This document shows positions 9,964 to 21,243 of a stretch of DNA of 64,000 nt, one piece after another. The stretch's first letter is position 1; each line of letters opens with the position of its first letter. The stretch lies in contig LR990053.1 of the NCBI GenBank assembly GCA_905147135.1, forward strand, positions 8,568,501 through 8,632,500, written 5' to 3'. The stretch is from Blastobasis lacticolella. Its lineage: Eukaryota; Arthropoda; Insecta; Lepidoptera; Blastobasidae. The position numbers and the translations under genes are program-made. The notes beneath the pieces were generated by a model. That model made no database searches. It saw only the letters and a program-made list of their open reading frames with translations, and had not been told where the DNA came from.

Positions 9964-12010
9964 CTGTTGGTAAGCAGTCACCCCAGCCTATGGACGTTTG
10001 CAATACCAGGGGCATCACCCACGCGTTGCCGACCCCGTTGTGGAACCGCACAGTTCGCGACCAATTTGGCTCCAAGGTGTGAGGATAAACTCCCTGTTGG
10101 TGGCGAGCGGTGCAATGATAGAATGTAGCTGTAGGCATCATGTCAAACAGTTCTTCAGAACAAACACCGTTGTACAAGCGGTAGAACATACTATGGAAGG
10201 CAAAATCCCTCCGCTGGCTCAGTGGCGAATGCAAATTCGCCACGAATTTGGATCGAGTCACAAGGACCAAGGTGATATGATGCCCCGCCCATAGATGAGA
10301 GCAATACTCTAAATGGATTTTGACTTGAGCCTTGTAAAGTAGAAGTCGTTGCCCCAACGTGAAGAATTGCATTGATCTGTTAAGCACACCCAGCTTTTTA
10401 GATACAAGCTTGACCTTTTCTTCCAGATGACTGCAAAACTGGACGTCACTGGAGATGTCGACACCTAGGATATGTATGCTGTTAGAGATGGCAAACGGTG
10501 CATCCTGGAACTGAGGAGCTACAACGAATGGAGTTTTCTTGGCGGTGAACGCGCATACTTGTGTCTTAGTGGGGTTGAATTGGACTAGATTTAGTCGTCC
10601 CCAATCGGAGGTTCTAGATAAGGTACTCTCGATTTTAGACACAAGTACTTCGCGACTTTCCTCCACTATGGTACGAGGGATATTTGTACGACCCGTATAA
10701 AAGGCGTCTCCAGTACTGTCATCCGCATAGCAATGAATGCCGTCAATGGACAGCATATCATTGATATGAAGGAGGAACAGAGTTGGAGACAGCACCGAGC
10801 CTTGCGGGACAGCAGCGTTAATGTCCAAGCTATTGGAGCAACAGCCGTCAACTACGTTTTGATGCATCTGCTGGACAAAAAGCTGGTTACCCAATTGCAC
10901 AATCCCCCGGGGAGCCCGTATGATGGTAACTTCGAAAGAAGAACCCTGTGCCAGACCCGATCAAACGCCTTCGCCATATCGAGGCCAACTGCCAGTGCCT
11001 CACCTTGACTCTCAACAGCTAAAGCCCAACGGTGTGTTAGATGCACTAGAAGATCACCCGTTGAGCGAAAATGTCGGAAACCACATTGACGGTCGCTCAA
11101 GAGATCGTGTTCTTCTAGGTAACCAAGGAGCTGTGCGTTAATTACTCGCTCCATCACCTTAGAGAGAAGGGAGGTTATAGCGATAGGCTTGTAATTCGAT
11201 AAGTCTGATCTGTCGCCCTTTTTGGGCACAGGGTGCACGTGGGCAGTCTTCCATGAAGACGGGACTAATCCAGTACAGTATGAAAGTGCAAAGAGGCGCG
11301 TTAGTATCGGACACAATTCGGGAGCACACACATTAAGCACCACCGCCGGAATACCATCAGGCCCACTCGTCTTCCAAACATCTAGAAAGAGCAAAGCCCG
11401 CCGTACCTTTCGCTGTGAAATTGATATTTCCGACATTGATTTGCCGCGCCAAGGGATGGTGGGCTGGTCGGTACCTCCGTCATTTCGAATTTTAGCCAAA
11501 GAGAGCACCCAATAAATTATCTTTCTCTGTTGCACTATGAGCCACTAACTCAGCGGAAGGATACTGCTCAAATACTTTATCAGTCGTCACTTTCAGGTGC
11601 TCAAAAAGTCGCATTGTGTCCGAGTCACCGCCATGAGACCTGTATAGGGCTGTGTAGATACGGGTGTAGCCCTCGTAATCCTCACGAACCCACATAATTG
11701 TCAGCTCCCTGTTTTCAAGGCCGTGTAAACGGCAGCAACAGATATCCTCCTGATTGAACATGCACACCCCGGCACGACGCACAAAATTATGCGCGAGCTT
11801 GTACCCGGGGTAAGTTAGATATAATGTATCAGTCGGGAAGGATATCTGTGTCACCGTCAGAAAAAGAAGGGCCGGCTCCGCAGACTCGAGGTGTTCATGG
11901 ACTGCGTTTATATTACTATGGTGACCCCTAATATTGCAAAAGTCCACCTTCAGAGTGGATGGGGTTGCGCAGTTAAAACTTTAACATTTTTTTTCTTTTT
12001 GTCTATATTT
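9962..12010 (-). mobile_element. Defective LINE (CR1/Jockey superfamily), ORF2 with endonuclease and reverse transcriptase parts
   Basis: Reading the minus strand, ORF2 begins near 11,987. The N-terminal half of an AP-endonuclease domain follows (DFCNIRGHHSNINAVHEHL; VRRAGVCMFNQEDICCCRL). After PSAEL at about 11,560 the frame jumps to ATEKDNLLGALF, deleting the endonuclease C-terminus that should carry GDFN and SDH. A frameshift near 11,497 leads into the reverse transcriptase (KTSGPDGIPAVVL, PVPKKGDRSDLSNYKPIAI, LDMAKAFDRVWH). Another near 10,885 leads to VPQGSVLSPTLFLLHINDML and an intact catalytic YADD (HCYADDSTGDA). The thumb and C-terminus (EYCSHLWAG, FYRLYNGVCSEELFD) follow to RTVRFHN, where a deletion joins the LINE tail VGNAWVMPLVLQTSI. 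It abuts the plus-strand element tail to tail at about 9,962. Confidence 0.85.
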
Positions 12011-12330
12011 GGGGGGTAATTAAAAGTTTGAAGGGGAAACGTTGCTCTGGCAGCAAATAGGCAAAGGACCTGTCATGACTGCCACGGAGACTGGCAAGTA
12101 TGCGGTCTACCGGCGCGGCGGGCGAAAGCCCCCCCCCCCCCTAGTCCCCCCCTCCCCCCTGTCCCCTGACGTAACATCCGTTTCCACTCCGGTCTCCTCC
12201 TCCGGCACGAACATTACGTAAGGGACTTTTCGCGAGACTGGCAGCTCAGCCTCCCAGGGCGGAGATTATGTATTCCCGTTCAGCCTGCGGGCGGTCAGCG
12301 GACAGCCATTTCACTAGGTCTCACTTTACA
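12011..12330 (-). mobile_element. Probable 5' region of the minus-strand LINE, with a C-run
   Basis: GC-rich sequence continuing upstream of LINE ORF2. At 12,130-12,170 it contains runs of C on the plus strand (G-runs on the element's coding strand), such as cccccccccccc. Likely LINE 5' UTR or ORF1 remnant; no protein readable. Confidence 0.4.
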
Positions 12331-12353
12331 GTTTCAAAGTATATTTGAAAAAG

Positions 12354-12407
12354 TTTCAACCGGTTTCCAGACCAGTTACTTATAACTGGTCTGGAAACCG
12401 GTTGAAA
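12354..12407. repeat. Perfect 25-bp inverted repeat with a 4-base loop
   Basis: Left arm tttcaaccggtttccagacc... (12354-12378), loop ctta, right arm 12383-12407. All 25 bases pair. Either strand would fold into a stable hairpin. No transposon ends or target duplication were evident. Confidence 0.85.
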
Positions 12408-14480
12408 TTTTTTTGCCTGTGTTTGGGCTTAGTAGCGAAGAGACTTCGAAATTTTACAGTGCTGTAGCTGTAGCTTACACACTGTAGGCTATAATAAGAC
12501 CACCCAAGTTCGAGTCGCTTTAAAAAAACAAAAAAAAAAAAAAACTGTATGGCAACTTATGCCATGTCTTTTATCCGTTACAGAACGTCATACATAAAAG
12601 TCATAACAAAGAATTTGACTGACTTGAAAAATTTTATTAAGGCGATTGGCACATTGGAACGCAGTAACGTACGGTGCTGCGGAAGATCCATGCGCGTGAT
12701 TGCGGATTCGCATCACCGTACGTTTCCATAGACAACTCCAGAGCTGCACTTCCATAGACCACTCTCGTGTTACAAGATTGGGTCCCCTTATTCGTCATTC
12801 CGGCGAAATTTGGAAATATGTGTAATTTTTACATAGTTGTATATACAATCAAAAATTTAGGAAAACGGAACGCTTATCTGACAATCCTGGAGACCTCACT
12901 TCACAGCAGCGGCCTATTTGACGCCTTTTTATATAGAAAGTATAGCGCCAAAAACTTATTTGATCCGCAGCCCGACCGCCTAATATTCTAGCAATTGGAT
13001 ATATTTAAAACATTATTATCAGTTTAGAGCAAGTATTCAGATGTAGTACTACTTTAGATTATAGTCAGAAGGCGATGCATTTCGATCATGATTGTGATCG
13101 ACTTCAATTTATTTGTCAGTTTGACGAATTAGTTCTTGGTATTGTTGATGGCTTCCATACGAAAGAGAGAAAAAGTTAAAATGAAACGAAATATACGTGG
13201 CTATACGAAATATTATCAAGGAACGATCGTGATAAACAAATCACTGGTAGTCGTGGGACTATTGGTAAACATAGACTCACGGGAAAAGAGATCTGTCATC
13301 CGAAATGTAGGTCTCGACGAGTACTATCATATCCGACAATAAGTTTCAAAGTTATTACAGTTTTAGGTTTGACAGCTGTCACCCGAGATGCAACTTTTGC
13401 TCTTCAGTTCATTACTTTGCTAGGTGGGGTGGAGGCTACGCCCATGTGCATTGTGCATGCCGCCATATTGAAAATTGACTTGTCAAATTAGCGGAATGTT
13501 AGTTCCTTTTTACGCCACGTTTATGATGTATTCTTGATCCTTGTTGGTTTGTAGATACTAAGGCTTTAGTACATGGCACTCTTGGCTATGGCTTTTATAT
13601 ATTGAATTGAATAATCAGAAAATTTTCTCACAAAGCATTAGATATTTTGTATATTTCATTAGGGATAACCCTTTATACTATCTCTTTGGATTCAGCACTA
13701 AATTCAGTACGTATTACAGTAGACCTACATGGCAATATTGACTACCTCTGTAGTCAAATGTGTCAAAGAATAAAAACTACGGGTCCGTTCGAATGCGCGT
13801 GGATGCGTTTTCAGTGTGTTCGACTATGCGTGATTTCCATAGAAACCGATGACAGCTCAAAGAACTTTATGTCACGCACTAACGCACGATTATCCAATCG
13901 ATATTGCCATATCCACACTTTATAATTTCTACCAATGCAGTCGATTCGGACTTAGCGTGGTCCTATTATATAAATTTATCCCTAAATGAAATGTAGAAAC
14001 GTAGTCCTAATAAAGACGATCCAAAATACAAATATACTCGTGAGTTACAGAAAACTCAGAAGTTGGATACATTTTAAGTTTACTTATTTTTCCATATTGT
14101 TCGTAGCATGAATGAAACCAAATTGCGTCCTTTGGGTATGACCGCCATTTGCAATATTTTAATCAGTCAATATCGAAATTCTCTGGGGGATGTGAGTCAT
14201 AAATTAATCCGACTCAACTGATGCGAATGCATTATCAGAATGCTTTGAATTGCTTTTTATTCCGGCCTCGGGCAAAATAATATAATATAGTCTATGGTCT
14301 TTTTTAATCTTCCTACGGGTAAGTGTGATTTCAAAGGTTTCACATAGGCGATTATGGCAATGGCAAATTTTTTGTGTAAAATGTGTTGAATAAAATCATA
14401 AAAACAAATTCTAGAATGAGCTTCATGCTGAAGTTTCTCAAGTGAGTATGCACATGTTTTTGCATATACTGGATAACAGA
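12408..14480. other. Unassigned AT-rich stretch
   Basis: Apart from the 12,667 hairpin and a GC-balanced MITE-like block at about 13,780-13,920 (cgttcgaatgcgcgtggatg) nothing is recognised. Frames of 60-92 codons (for example 13647-13925) lack domains. Confidence 0.45.
12667..12723. repeat. Imperfect hairpin with 10-bp perfect outer arms
   Basis: acgtacggtg at 12667-12676 pairs with caccgtacgt at 12714-12723. The inner part (ctgcggaa / attcgcat) pairs in part. Possibly a small MITE relic. Confidence 0.5.
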
Positions 14481-14484
14481 TATG

Positions 14485-14575
14485 TATTGCGATATTCCGG
14501 TATTGCAAACGTCCATATCTTACGGTAACCGCTTACAATCAGGCGAGCAGTGCCCTCGTATTCCATCTAAGTGCT
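14485..14575 (+). mobile_element. LINE 3' tail fragment
   Basis: ggtattgcaaacgtccatat, cggtaaccgcttacaatcagg and a GTATTCCATC-type end follow the LINE tail order seen at 61,820-61,920. Confidence 0.55.
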
Positions 14576-15159
14576 GCCTATAGCTGATATACATTTTACT
14601 CCACTATAATCCCGTAATAATCCTTATTACCAGAAAAAAATACACTTAAGTACTGACTAAGAATTATTCCTAAGAACTCTATGTCCAAGAGCTCAATCCT
14701 GTAAGGGACACGTCTGTAATATTAATCAGTTGGAGACTTCCTACCCCCAATCGGATATTACCTAATTACATCTAATGGCCCTTTTTTCGGGAGGATTAAA
14801 TTGAATTCTTTCAGGGGCTCAATGGATTAAAGAAACAATCTGTTTACTTATGTATAACCGGTAATGGAATGGAGCTATGAATGAAGATTCACGAGGCAAG
14901 GTGGCTGCGTTTGTCGTTTGATGTTTATTTTATTAGTAAGCTATCTAGGTCGGTTTACCAAAATGGCAGTAAGTATCCGTTCCAGATAATGTTGTAGACG
15001 TTGTTGGTCATAATAAAATATACTTCAATTTGACTGTCATAATCAGGGAAGTCGGGTAATAGAAGTAGCCATTTCTGAACATTATAATGGTTTTATGGTC
15101 TAGCTAGGTACCTACCTATATATATTGAGTGACATCTAAATGTAACGCCTAATATTTTC
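14576..15159. other. Unassigned sequence
   Basis: No gene or named repeat seen. Confidence 0.45.
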
Positions 15160-15262
15160 GAGGTAAAAGATCTAGAGTCTGAGTAGGAGATCCTCTCTCG
15201 TGGGAGAGGCCCTAAGTCCTCATTATGTAATTTAGAAAACAATAAATAAATAAATCAATCAA
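15160..15262 (+). repeat. Family C repeat, internally deleted copy
   Basis: Reads ttcgaggtaaaagatctaga then tctcgtgggagaggccctaa, the first and last blocks of the family C copy at 26,080-26,265 with the middle missing, and ends in (AATA/AATC)n at 15,240-15,266. Confidence 0.55.
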
Positions 15263-15654
15263 TAAATCCAAGTCTAGTTCAGAATCCTATGGGACTAGAG
15301 ACATCTAAATAGGGTAAGTATTATTTATATTTATGAAGGTATATGGGACTCTAGACTTGCCTACAGCGTAGGGCGTACGGATTGTAATGCAAAATACGAA
15401 TGCGTGATGCAAGCAGGATATACAAAGATGTTAAATAGTCAGTAATAGTTGAAGTCTTCGTTGAAATTTTAAATCATAATCATGTTTCTTGTTTCTGTTT
15501 GAGTCTTTTCTTAGTTGAAATATTTATTTTTTATTTATTTTGAAAAGTTGTATTTTAGCGCTAATACTTCCAATAATTTGCAAGATTCTTAAATTCAATG
15601 CCAGTTACGTGCTGTTGTTATTAAGTATTTTCTAACTTAGGTATTATTGTTTTT

Positions 15655-15745
15655 TTTTATACCACTTAGGTGGCAAACAAGCTTACGGCCTGCCCGATGG
15701 TAAGCAGTCAACGCAGCCTATTGACGTTTGCTAGACTACGTAATA
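15655..15745 (-). mobile_element. LINE 3' tail fragment, minus
   Basis: Reverse of the LINE tail: tataccacttaggtggcaaa, caagcttacggcctgcccga, tggtaagcagtcaacgcagc. The T-run before it is the poly-A end in reverse. Confidence 0.7.
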
Positions 15746-17262
15746 ACCAATCGCTTACAATGCTGTCTTTATCAACTAATGAAACTACCACCACACTTTA
15801 CTGGCTAGAGCTCCCTCGGGAGGCTTTTACGAAGTAATTTAGCGTCACCTTCTCGCATTAACACATGGGTTAACGTGTTATATTAGGTTTCTTTACGACG
15901 TCACAGCAGACTGGCCCCAGGGGATGTAACAGTATTACATTTTGTATTAATTTCTTCATGATATGATTATTTCTACTAATTATTTTCTGAACGTAAATTG
16001 GAGGAGTTATTCGTACTATAATTTTGACATTGAGATGAATGTCCCTTGGGTAATGTGTTGAAGGTGTCTTTATTGTGCGACTGTACTTCGTTTCGTAATG
16101 TCATAGTGGAAATTATATAAATTTATTTGGTTTTTGTGTTTGCTTGTATTTATATCACCAGGTGACACGTGGAATGGAATGACAGTGACAGTGGAATGAA
16201 CAAAGGAAGACAGAAAGCGCTGCTGCCCACTGAGTTAGAGACCAACAGTGACATAGTCGTATCGCGAATGGGCAAATTGAGATATTTACCAAACGCTTAT
16301 TTGAAATGACTTTTAGGCATAACGCGACTTATAAACACTGCGTTTTAGGTATACACGGTTAAAAGAAGTCTACTAGTAGAACTTATTTCACTACATCTAT
16401 GAGTTAAGGGAGCTGGTTTGACTGTGCCAGATACATATACAGATTCCAGATTTAGATGTCGGAAGTAGAGCAGTAAGTAATGCACATCGGCTAGTTCAGC
16501 TTCATAGCGCGTTGTCGCATGCATATGAATACACGTATTTATGTACAGTGACACATCTACAATGTTAAAGCATGCCAGTGATGCCGAATGCCGAAGCAGA
16601 CAAGACCCATTATAGCTGATTAGTAAAGAAGTATGCGTGGTAAAATATCTGTGATATATTGTTAAGCTAAACCTATTGTTATATATCAGCATTATCTTAG
16701 CGTTCAAGCCTGTTATGGTATTTTCTAACCTCCTCTTTGCTTGGCCTTCAGTATCCTCCATCCACGGTAACACATGTCAGAATTACATAAAAAGTAAAAA
16801 GGACAATTGAAAATCAATGTTGATTTATGTCTCGAGTAAAAAAGCAACCATTCTGTTATTTCGAATAAGTGAGAATAAGCACGAGTCTTGTGAGAACAAG
16901 CACAAAGGCGTCAGCAATTCAATTTATCCGCCACAAAGTCCGGATTACCGGATAGAAACAAAAACAGACAATTTTTCGCAAAATCTACATAACTTTACAT
17001 CTCGCGGAAGGTGGATAAATCTGGTTAGCTAGTAACTTTGTGGGTAATAAAATCGTAATACTTAAGGTTTGCAAAGCAAGTACTGTATTAATATATAAGA
17101 TTAGTATTATAAGAAAGTTTCTAAGATTCTTGGATTTTTAATTAGTATAGCGAAAAAAGTAACTAGTATCAAACCCTGCAAATCTCACTTAAATACGGTT
17201 TTCACCATTAAATACAGTGTTTAAAAGGAAAAGTTTTTGAGAGTGTTTTTAATCTTATAGAA
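15746..17262. other. Unassigned sequence
   Basis: The longest open frame (16345-16773, minus, 142 codons) has no signature, uneven composition and no conserved neighbour. Not called as a gene. Confidence 0.45.
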
Positions 17263-17452
17263 ATACTGGCGACCCGCCCCTGCTTCGCACGGGTACCTTA
17301 ACAAATGTTACACCTAAACCTTCTTCATGAATCACTCTGTCTATTGGTTGAAACCGAATGAAAATCCGTTCTGTAGTTTTTGAGTTTATCGCAAAAAGAC
17401 ACACAAACAGACGCGGCGTGGGACTTTTTATAATATGTAGCGATTTTATAGA
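17263..17452 (+). repeat. Dispersed arthropod repeat with 'cttcgcacgggt' head
   Basis: Reads ggcgacccgcccctgcttcg, cacgggt, then cttcttcatgaatcactctg, aatccgttctgtagtttt and acgcggcgtgggacttttta. The same layout, with a cgacttcgttcgc head and cttcctcttgaatca, is found at 31,718-31,900 and in reverse at 31,195-31,370. Abundant in Lepidoptera; class uncertain. Confidence 0.6.
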
Positions 17453-18939
17453 ATTCTACGCTAGTAGCGAAGAGCGTGGAAAATCACACGAAAAGTAAAT
17501 CAACAACTAAATACATATACCTAAACTTTAAGAAAAACAATGAGGACGTAACAGCAGAGGAAAATTCAATAGAGGGTGTGTGTCAGGAAATTACTTCGCC
17601 CACACGCTGGGCAAGCAAAGGATCGCCATCAAAGGATTTTAATTGTTTTGATTCCAACGTTAATATAGGTAAACAAGGGCGCCAGTTTAACAAGCTTCTT
17701 AATTTGTGTGTGACACGAAACGCTGTCAATAAAACGAATATGATTTGTCCTGAAATTGTACAATGTGTCTGTAAGAATATGGATAGCTAGGACTTGAGAG
17801 TCCTAGTAGAGGTGGGTGAGGAAAAAACAAAGGCTTTTCGAACTTTACTTGAAAAGGTCTTGTGGGTGCCTTAAGACTGACATGCTCCATCTTCAGCCGC
17901 ATCGTCACTTGCCATCAATATAACTAGTTAGTAAAAACAAATAAATAATAACCTCCTATCATACCGTATTTAGTCGGATATACATATAATGTATTTTTAT
18001 ATCCAATAAACAAAATTTAGCATAAGAGAAGTCGCCGAAAGTAGCTAAAATAAAATGTTCTATAACGTATTTCTGTATGCGTCAACAGAATTAAACACAA
18101 AGCTATTAGTCAAGGAATATTCGTTGTATCATCCACCTAAATCATTCAACATGATCGTTTCATTAGCAGTAACAAAAAGGTCGAATTCCGGGGCAGGAAC
18201 TGAAACAGTTGTTTACTATAATATTGGACGGCTAAAGGGCCGCGTAAACAGATGTCGCTGTCTATAAAGAGTTAATATTCTCTAAGAATATCATCTCGAG
18301 CCGGCCCCCGGAATAGCTCCCTTGGGAACGGGATCGCGTTCTTTTATTTTCGTGGTAAAGTTACACTGTGGCATTATAAATAAGCTCTCGTAATAGACAG
18401 TGTTGGAGGAATTGTGTCTCGGTTTTGATTAATGGCGTTTGGAAATATAAGTGAAATTGAAGCCAGGTTATGTTAGGCTAGGTTTCCTTTGGAGAGAGCT
18501 AATTAATGTTGGAGTTTCATAAGGTTTTTTTTTTCAATCATCGTTTTGGCGAAGTGTAACTTAGATTTGGGTGAAGTATTTTAGATAGTATTGTAGGTAT
18601 GAACGATTTTGCGATTGATGGGCATATCTTTTCATAAAATTGCGAACCGAATCGTAGTTTTAAAAATATTGATAAGTCTGTAAATCCTTTTAGTTCACGT
18701 CCATATACATATATCTACAAATCTCACTTGAATCGTCACGGTTCGTAGATTTCATTTGATTAGGTAATAAAATGTATCACAAAAAATATACCGTGAAGCG
18801 GACCCATAATCAAATGACGAAAATAGAACGCGTACTCTTATAAATCTGCGATGCTAAAATGTAATAAGAATAAATTTATTCCTAAGTACCTATATATTTT
18901 GGGGTGACTACATCTGTAACACAAAAGTTAGATTGTCAG
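17453..18939. other. Unassigned sequence
   Basis: A 104-codon frame at 17476-17790 starts with GTG and shows no domain. A GC-balanced patch at 18,280-18,360 is unexplained. Confidence 0.4.
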
Positions 18940-19045
18940 TAGACCGAAATTATTGAAAGGTGGCTGGGTATAGGCCTCCACGGGTAACTGGTAACTGCGA
19001 TCTTTACCAGGTCGTCGGTCCACTTCGCAGGAGGGTATACGTAGC
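18940..19045 (-). mobile_element. RTE-type LINE 3'-end fragment, minus
   Basis: On the minus strand gtggaccgacgacctggtaa reads WTDDLVKIA, the same signature as the copy at 43,895-44,055. It is followed by ggaggcctatacccagccac, the usual end. Confidence 0.6.
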
Positions 19046-19167
19046 ACATTTGATTAAGCGAGGGTTTTCAGTCATGTGTTTAACGACTTTTCTTTTCTTT
19101 TTTATAAGGCACACTCACGCCGTACGTTATAGTACAGGTTTACAAACATAAAATAAACGATGTTCTG

Positions 19168-19216
19168 TAGGCTAATTAGAGGAATACATGTGTTGCGTAT
19201 TCCTCTAATTTGCCTA
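19168..19216. repeat. Inverted repeat, 20-bp arms
   Basis: taggctaattagaggaatac (19168-19187) pairs with 19197-19216 with one mismatch around a 9-base loop. Confidence 0.75.
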
Positions 19217-19339
19217 TCATTTAAATACTTGTCGTACAGTCACTATCAGGACTTGTATAAATCAAAATGCGTAGGAGTACGAGTATAAAATGGTTTTAAC
19301 GTTTAATAATAATCATTTTGACGTTAATGCCCTTGTTAT

Positions 19340-19616
19340 GCTCTTGCGCACTAGGGCCCGGGGTCCGCCTTGCCCATGATCCAGGATTTGGCAGATCAAG
19401 TCATTACAGTGGTGTAACTGCCATCTGACCTTCGTGACCCTGCTACCAGGGGAACCTGACCAGATTGGACCATGGTTACACATTCAGTCGCCTGAACGTG
19501 CAGGTTTTGTCACGATGTTTTCTCTCACCGCAAGAGAATCGGTTAGTAATCAACTAATGTACATAACATAGAAAAGAGTCGGATTCCGTTACAACTCAGC
19601 CACCGATGCTCCAATT
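19340..19616 (-). mobile_element. tRNA-derived SINE family B, minus copy
   Basis: Contains ccatgatccaggatttggca, cattacagtggtgtaactgcc, tcagtcgcctgaacgtg and ctcagccaccgatgctcc, the reverse of the family B body and the start of its tRNA-like head. Related copies: 23,855-24,180, 48,318-48,600, 60,030-60,265 and 62,885-63,050. Confidence 0.7.
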
Positions 19617-20640
19617 AGTTTTAACGTTTATTGACGCTAATGTAACAAATAAGTATTACAAAAAATGATGTTGCTTGTGACGTCTGGATGCGTCTGGGAA
19701 CCGAGTAGATGGAAGGGTTGCCAGTACACAAAAATAACTCAAAATTTATTCCCGCCAGACAAAAAAATCAGAAACTTAACAGCTATATAAAAATACTACT
19801 ATACCATATACTAATACTAGTATATGACTCATTATGAAAGTAAAGGGAATATGAATAGCACAATAACTTCAGCTAGCACACGATGTTAATAAAAATATTT
19901 GCGACTCAGTATCTGAAAGAGGGCGAAACAATAACACAAATAGCACTCCGTGTCTGTATCTCATCCACTCTAATTCAAGGGCGACAATATTACGATAATA
20001 ATATTTTATATTTAAATGGCTAAGTTTAATTCCCTTAAACTTAGTGCATAACTTAAGGCCTAGTAGGCTCTATTGGCAGCCAAATTATGGTTTGGTAATC
20101 CATGCCACGGGTACCTAGCCGACAATGTCCGAAATTGTATTCGATGTTGCACAGCATGAATGGCTCGTCTGGGCAAGCATTATCGTTATAAGAGCATTAT
20201 TGTTGTAAGATAATGTTACTGTCTGTGCATTATATATTACAGACCGCCCAGTATACTATGATGGATAAACAATCCGAATCCCAAATACGAACTGTATAAT
20301 GGCGAAAATTATTGCTATTCGAGAAAGGTGGGCTAAGAAATCTCTGCGTTTACGACAAGTGTGCCATTAAGTGAATGGGGCCGGGGCTACTTACGTGAGC
20401 GGTTTTATTCTTTGCTTTTATTTCATCCTATGCCGCATTTCACATTTCACTGGCTATACTCGTACCTTCGCAATCTTATTAATATATTAAGGTTATGTTG
20501 GGTTAGGAGTACGATAAACATATATTTATTTTGTTTTCCAATGGGCCATGTGTTTTTGGCATGAACATAGTACATAGCATAGGACAAAACTTGTCCTTAT
20601 TCAGTTTGTATCGTTTGTATTGTTTTTTTTTATTATGTAT
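19617..20640. other. Unassigned sequence upstream of the DIP-like gene
   Basis: No gene or named repeat. Any promoter for the gene's first exon could be here, but no core element stands out. Confidence 0.4.
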
Positions 20641-20676
20641 GCTGACTCTACCATTTTATAAAATGGTAGAGTCAGC
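20641..20676. repeat. Perfect 36-bp palindrome
   Basis: gctgactctaccatttta is followed directly by its exact reverse complement, with no spacer. It lies about 150 bases before the proposed leader acceptor and about 460 bases before the start codon. Confidence 0.9.
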
Positions 20677-20823
20677 AGCAGAGTAAACGAATCCCCCAGC
20701 ATACACATGTATGGTGTATGTATCTCATTGAATCTTGTAAGTAATTGCAAAATATTGTAGCAGCTAGTGAAAAATTGCATTGATCTGTGACTTTTTGATT
20801 AAAGTGCTCTGTTTTTGTTTCAG

Positions 20824-21137
20824 GCACGCGCAGACTCGCACGGGATTCCCCGACGATGTGGAAACCAATAACGTCGCCAGCCATCATAGATTCTCCACAT
20901 AAATTATCTTTATTGTCGAATAAACTGGGTGCCGTAAAGAGCCTGTAACTTACATTTGGCGTAATAAGCAGTTTTCTTCGGCGTTTCGCGATCGGTGGAG
21001 GAGTTGGCGGTGGACATTGTAGGCTTTTGATCGTATCGGTTGGCTAGTTCCGTGTTTCGCCACCGGTGGGGTTGGTGGGTGGTGGTGCTGTGTTGTGATG
21101 TTGTGGGTAATAAAGCGCGTTGTGGCTTCGCGAAGGG
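20824..21137 (+). promoter_or_regulatory. Probable 5' UTR part of the first coding exon of the DIP-like gene
   Basis: A pyrimidine-rich tract ending gtttcag at 20822-20823 looks like a splice acceptor, and the sequence from 20824 to the ATG is GC-richer than its surroundings, with GGT/GGTGG-rich stretches. I infer a 5' UTR continuing an upstream non-coding exon outside this stretch. The alternative is a transcription start inside this interval. I see no convincing TATA box. Confidence 0.45.
20856..20948 (+). other. Upstream ORF of 30 codons in the presumed leader
   Basis: ATG at 20856 opens a frame starting MWKPITSPAII that ends at TAA 20946-20948, 189 bases before the main ATG. It does not overlap the main frame. 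If the leader is transcribed as proposed it could dampen translation of the adhesion protein. Coding function of the peptide itself is unproven. Confidence 0.4.
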
Positions 21138-21243
21138 ATGAAGGGCCGTAGGAGCGGGGGCTGCGCGCGCAGCAACATGCTGCTGACGATCTACGCGGCG
21201 CTGTTGCTGTGGAGGCTCGACTGCGTCGTTGAAAGTACAAAAG
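21138..21243 (+). CDS. DIP-gamma: Coding exon 1 of the DIP-like gene: start codon and signal peptide
   Basis: ATG at 21138 has G at -3 and G at +4, close to a good Kozak context. An in-frame TAA at 21111 rules out a longer ATG-initiated reading; the TTG at 21120 is not a likely start. The 35 complete codons give a basic n-region (MKGRRSGGCAR), a hydrophobic core (LLTIYAALLLW) and a polar end (DCVVES), a classic secretory signal. The exon ends AAA-G with a consensus donor (gtaaga) at 21244, so the intron is phase 1. Exon 2 begins with the two bases needed to complete a Val codon. The following intron is about 24.5 kb. The link to exon 2 rests on phase, orientation and the family's gene structure, not on transcript data, so an extra small exon in between cannot be excluded. 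Confidence 0.75.

Noticed and set aside
16345..16773. 142-codon minus-strand frame
   Set aside because: No signature, no supporting splice or context features; length is within chance for 64 kb on six frames.
17476..17790. 104-codon plus frame
   Set aside because: It opens with GTG inside repeat-flanking DNA and shows no recognised domain.
21120..21137. Upstream extension of the gene start to TTG at 21120
   Set aside because: A non-ATG start without special context; ATG at 21138 has good context and gives a better signal peptide.
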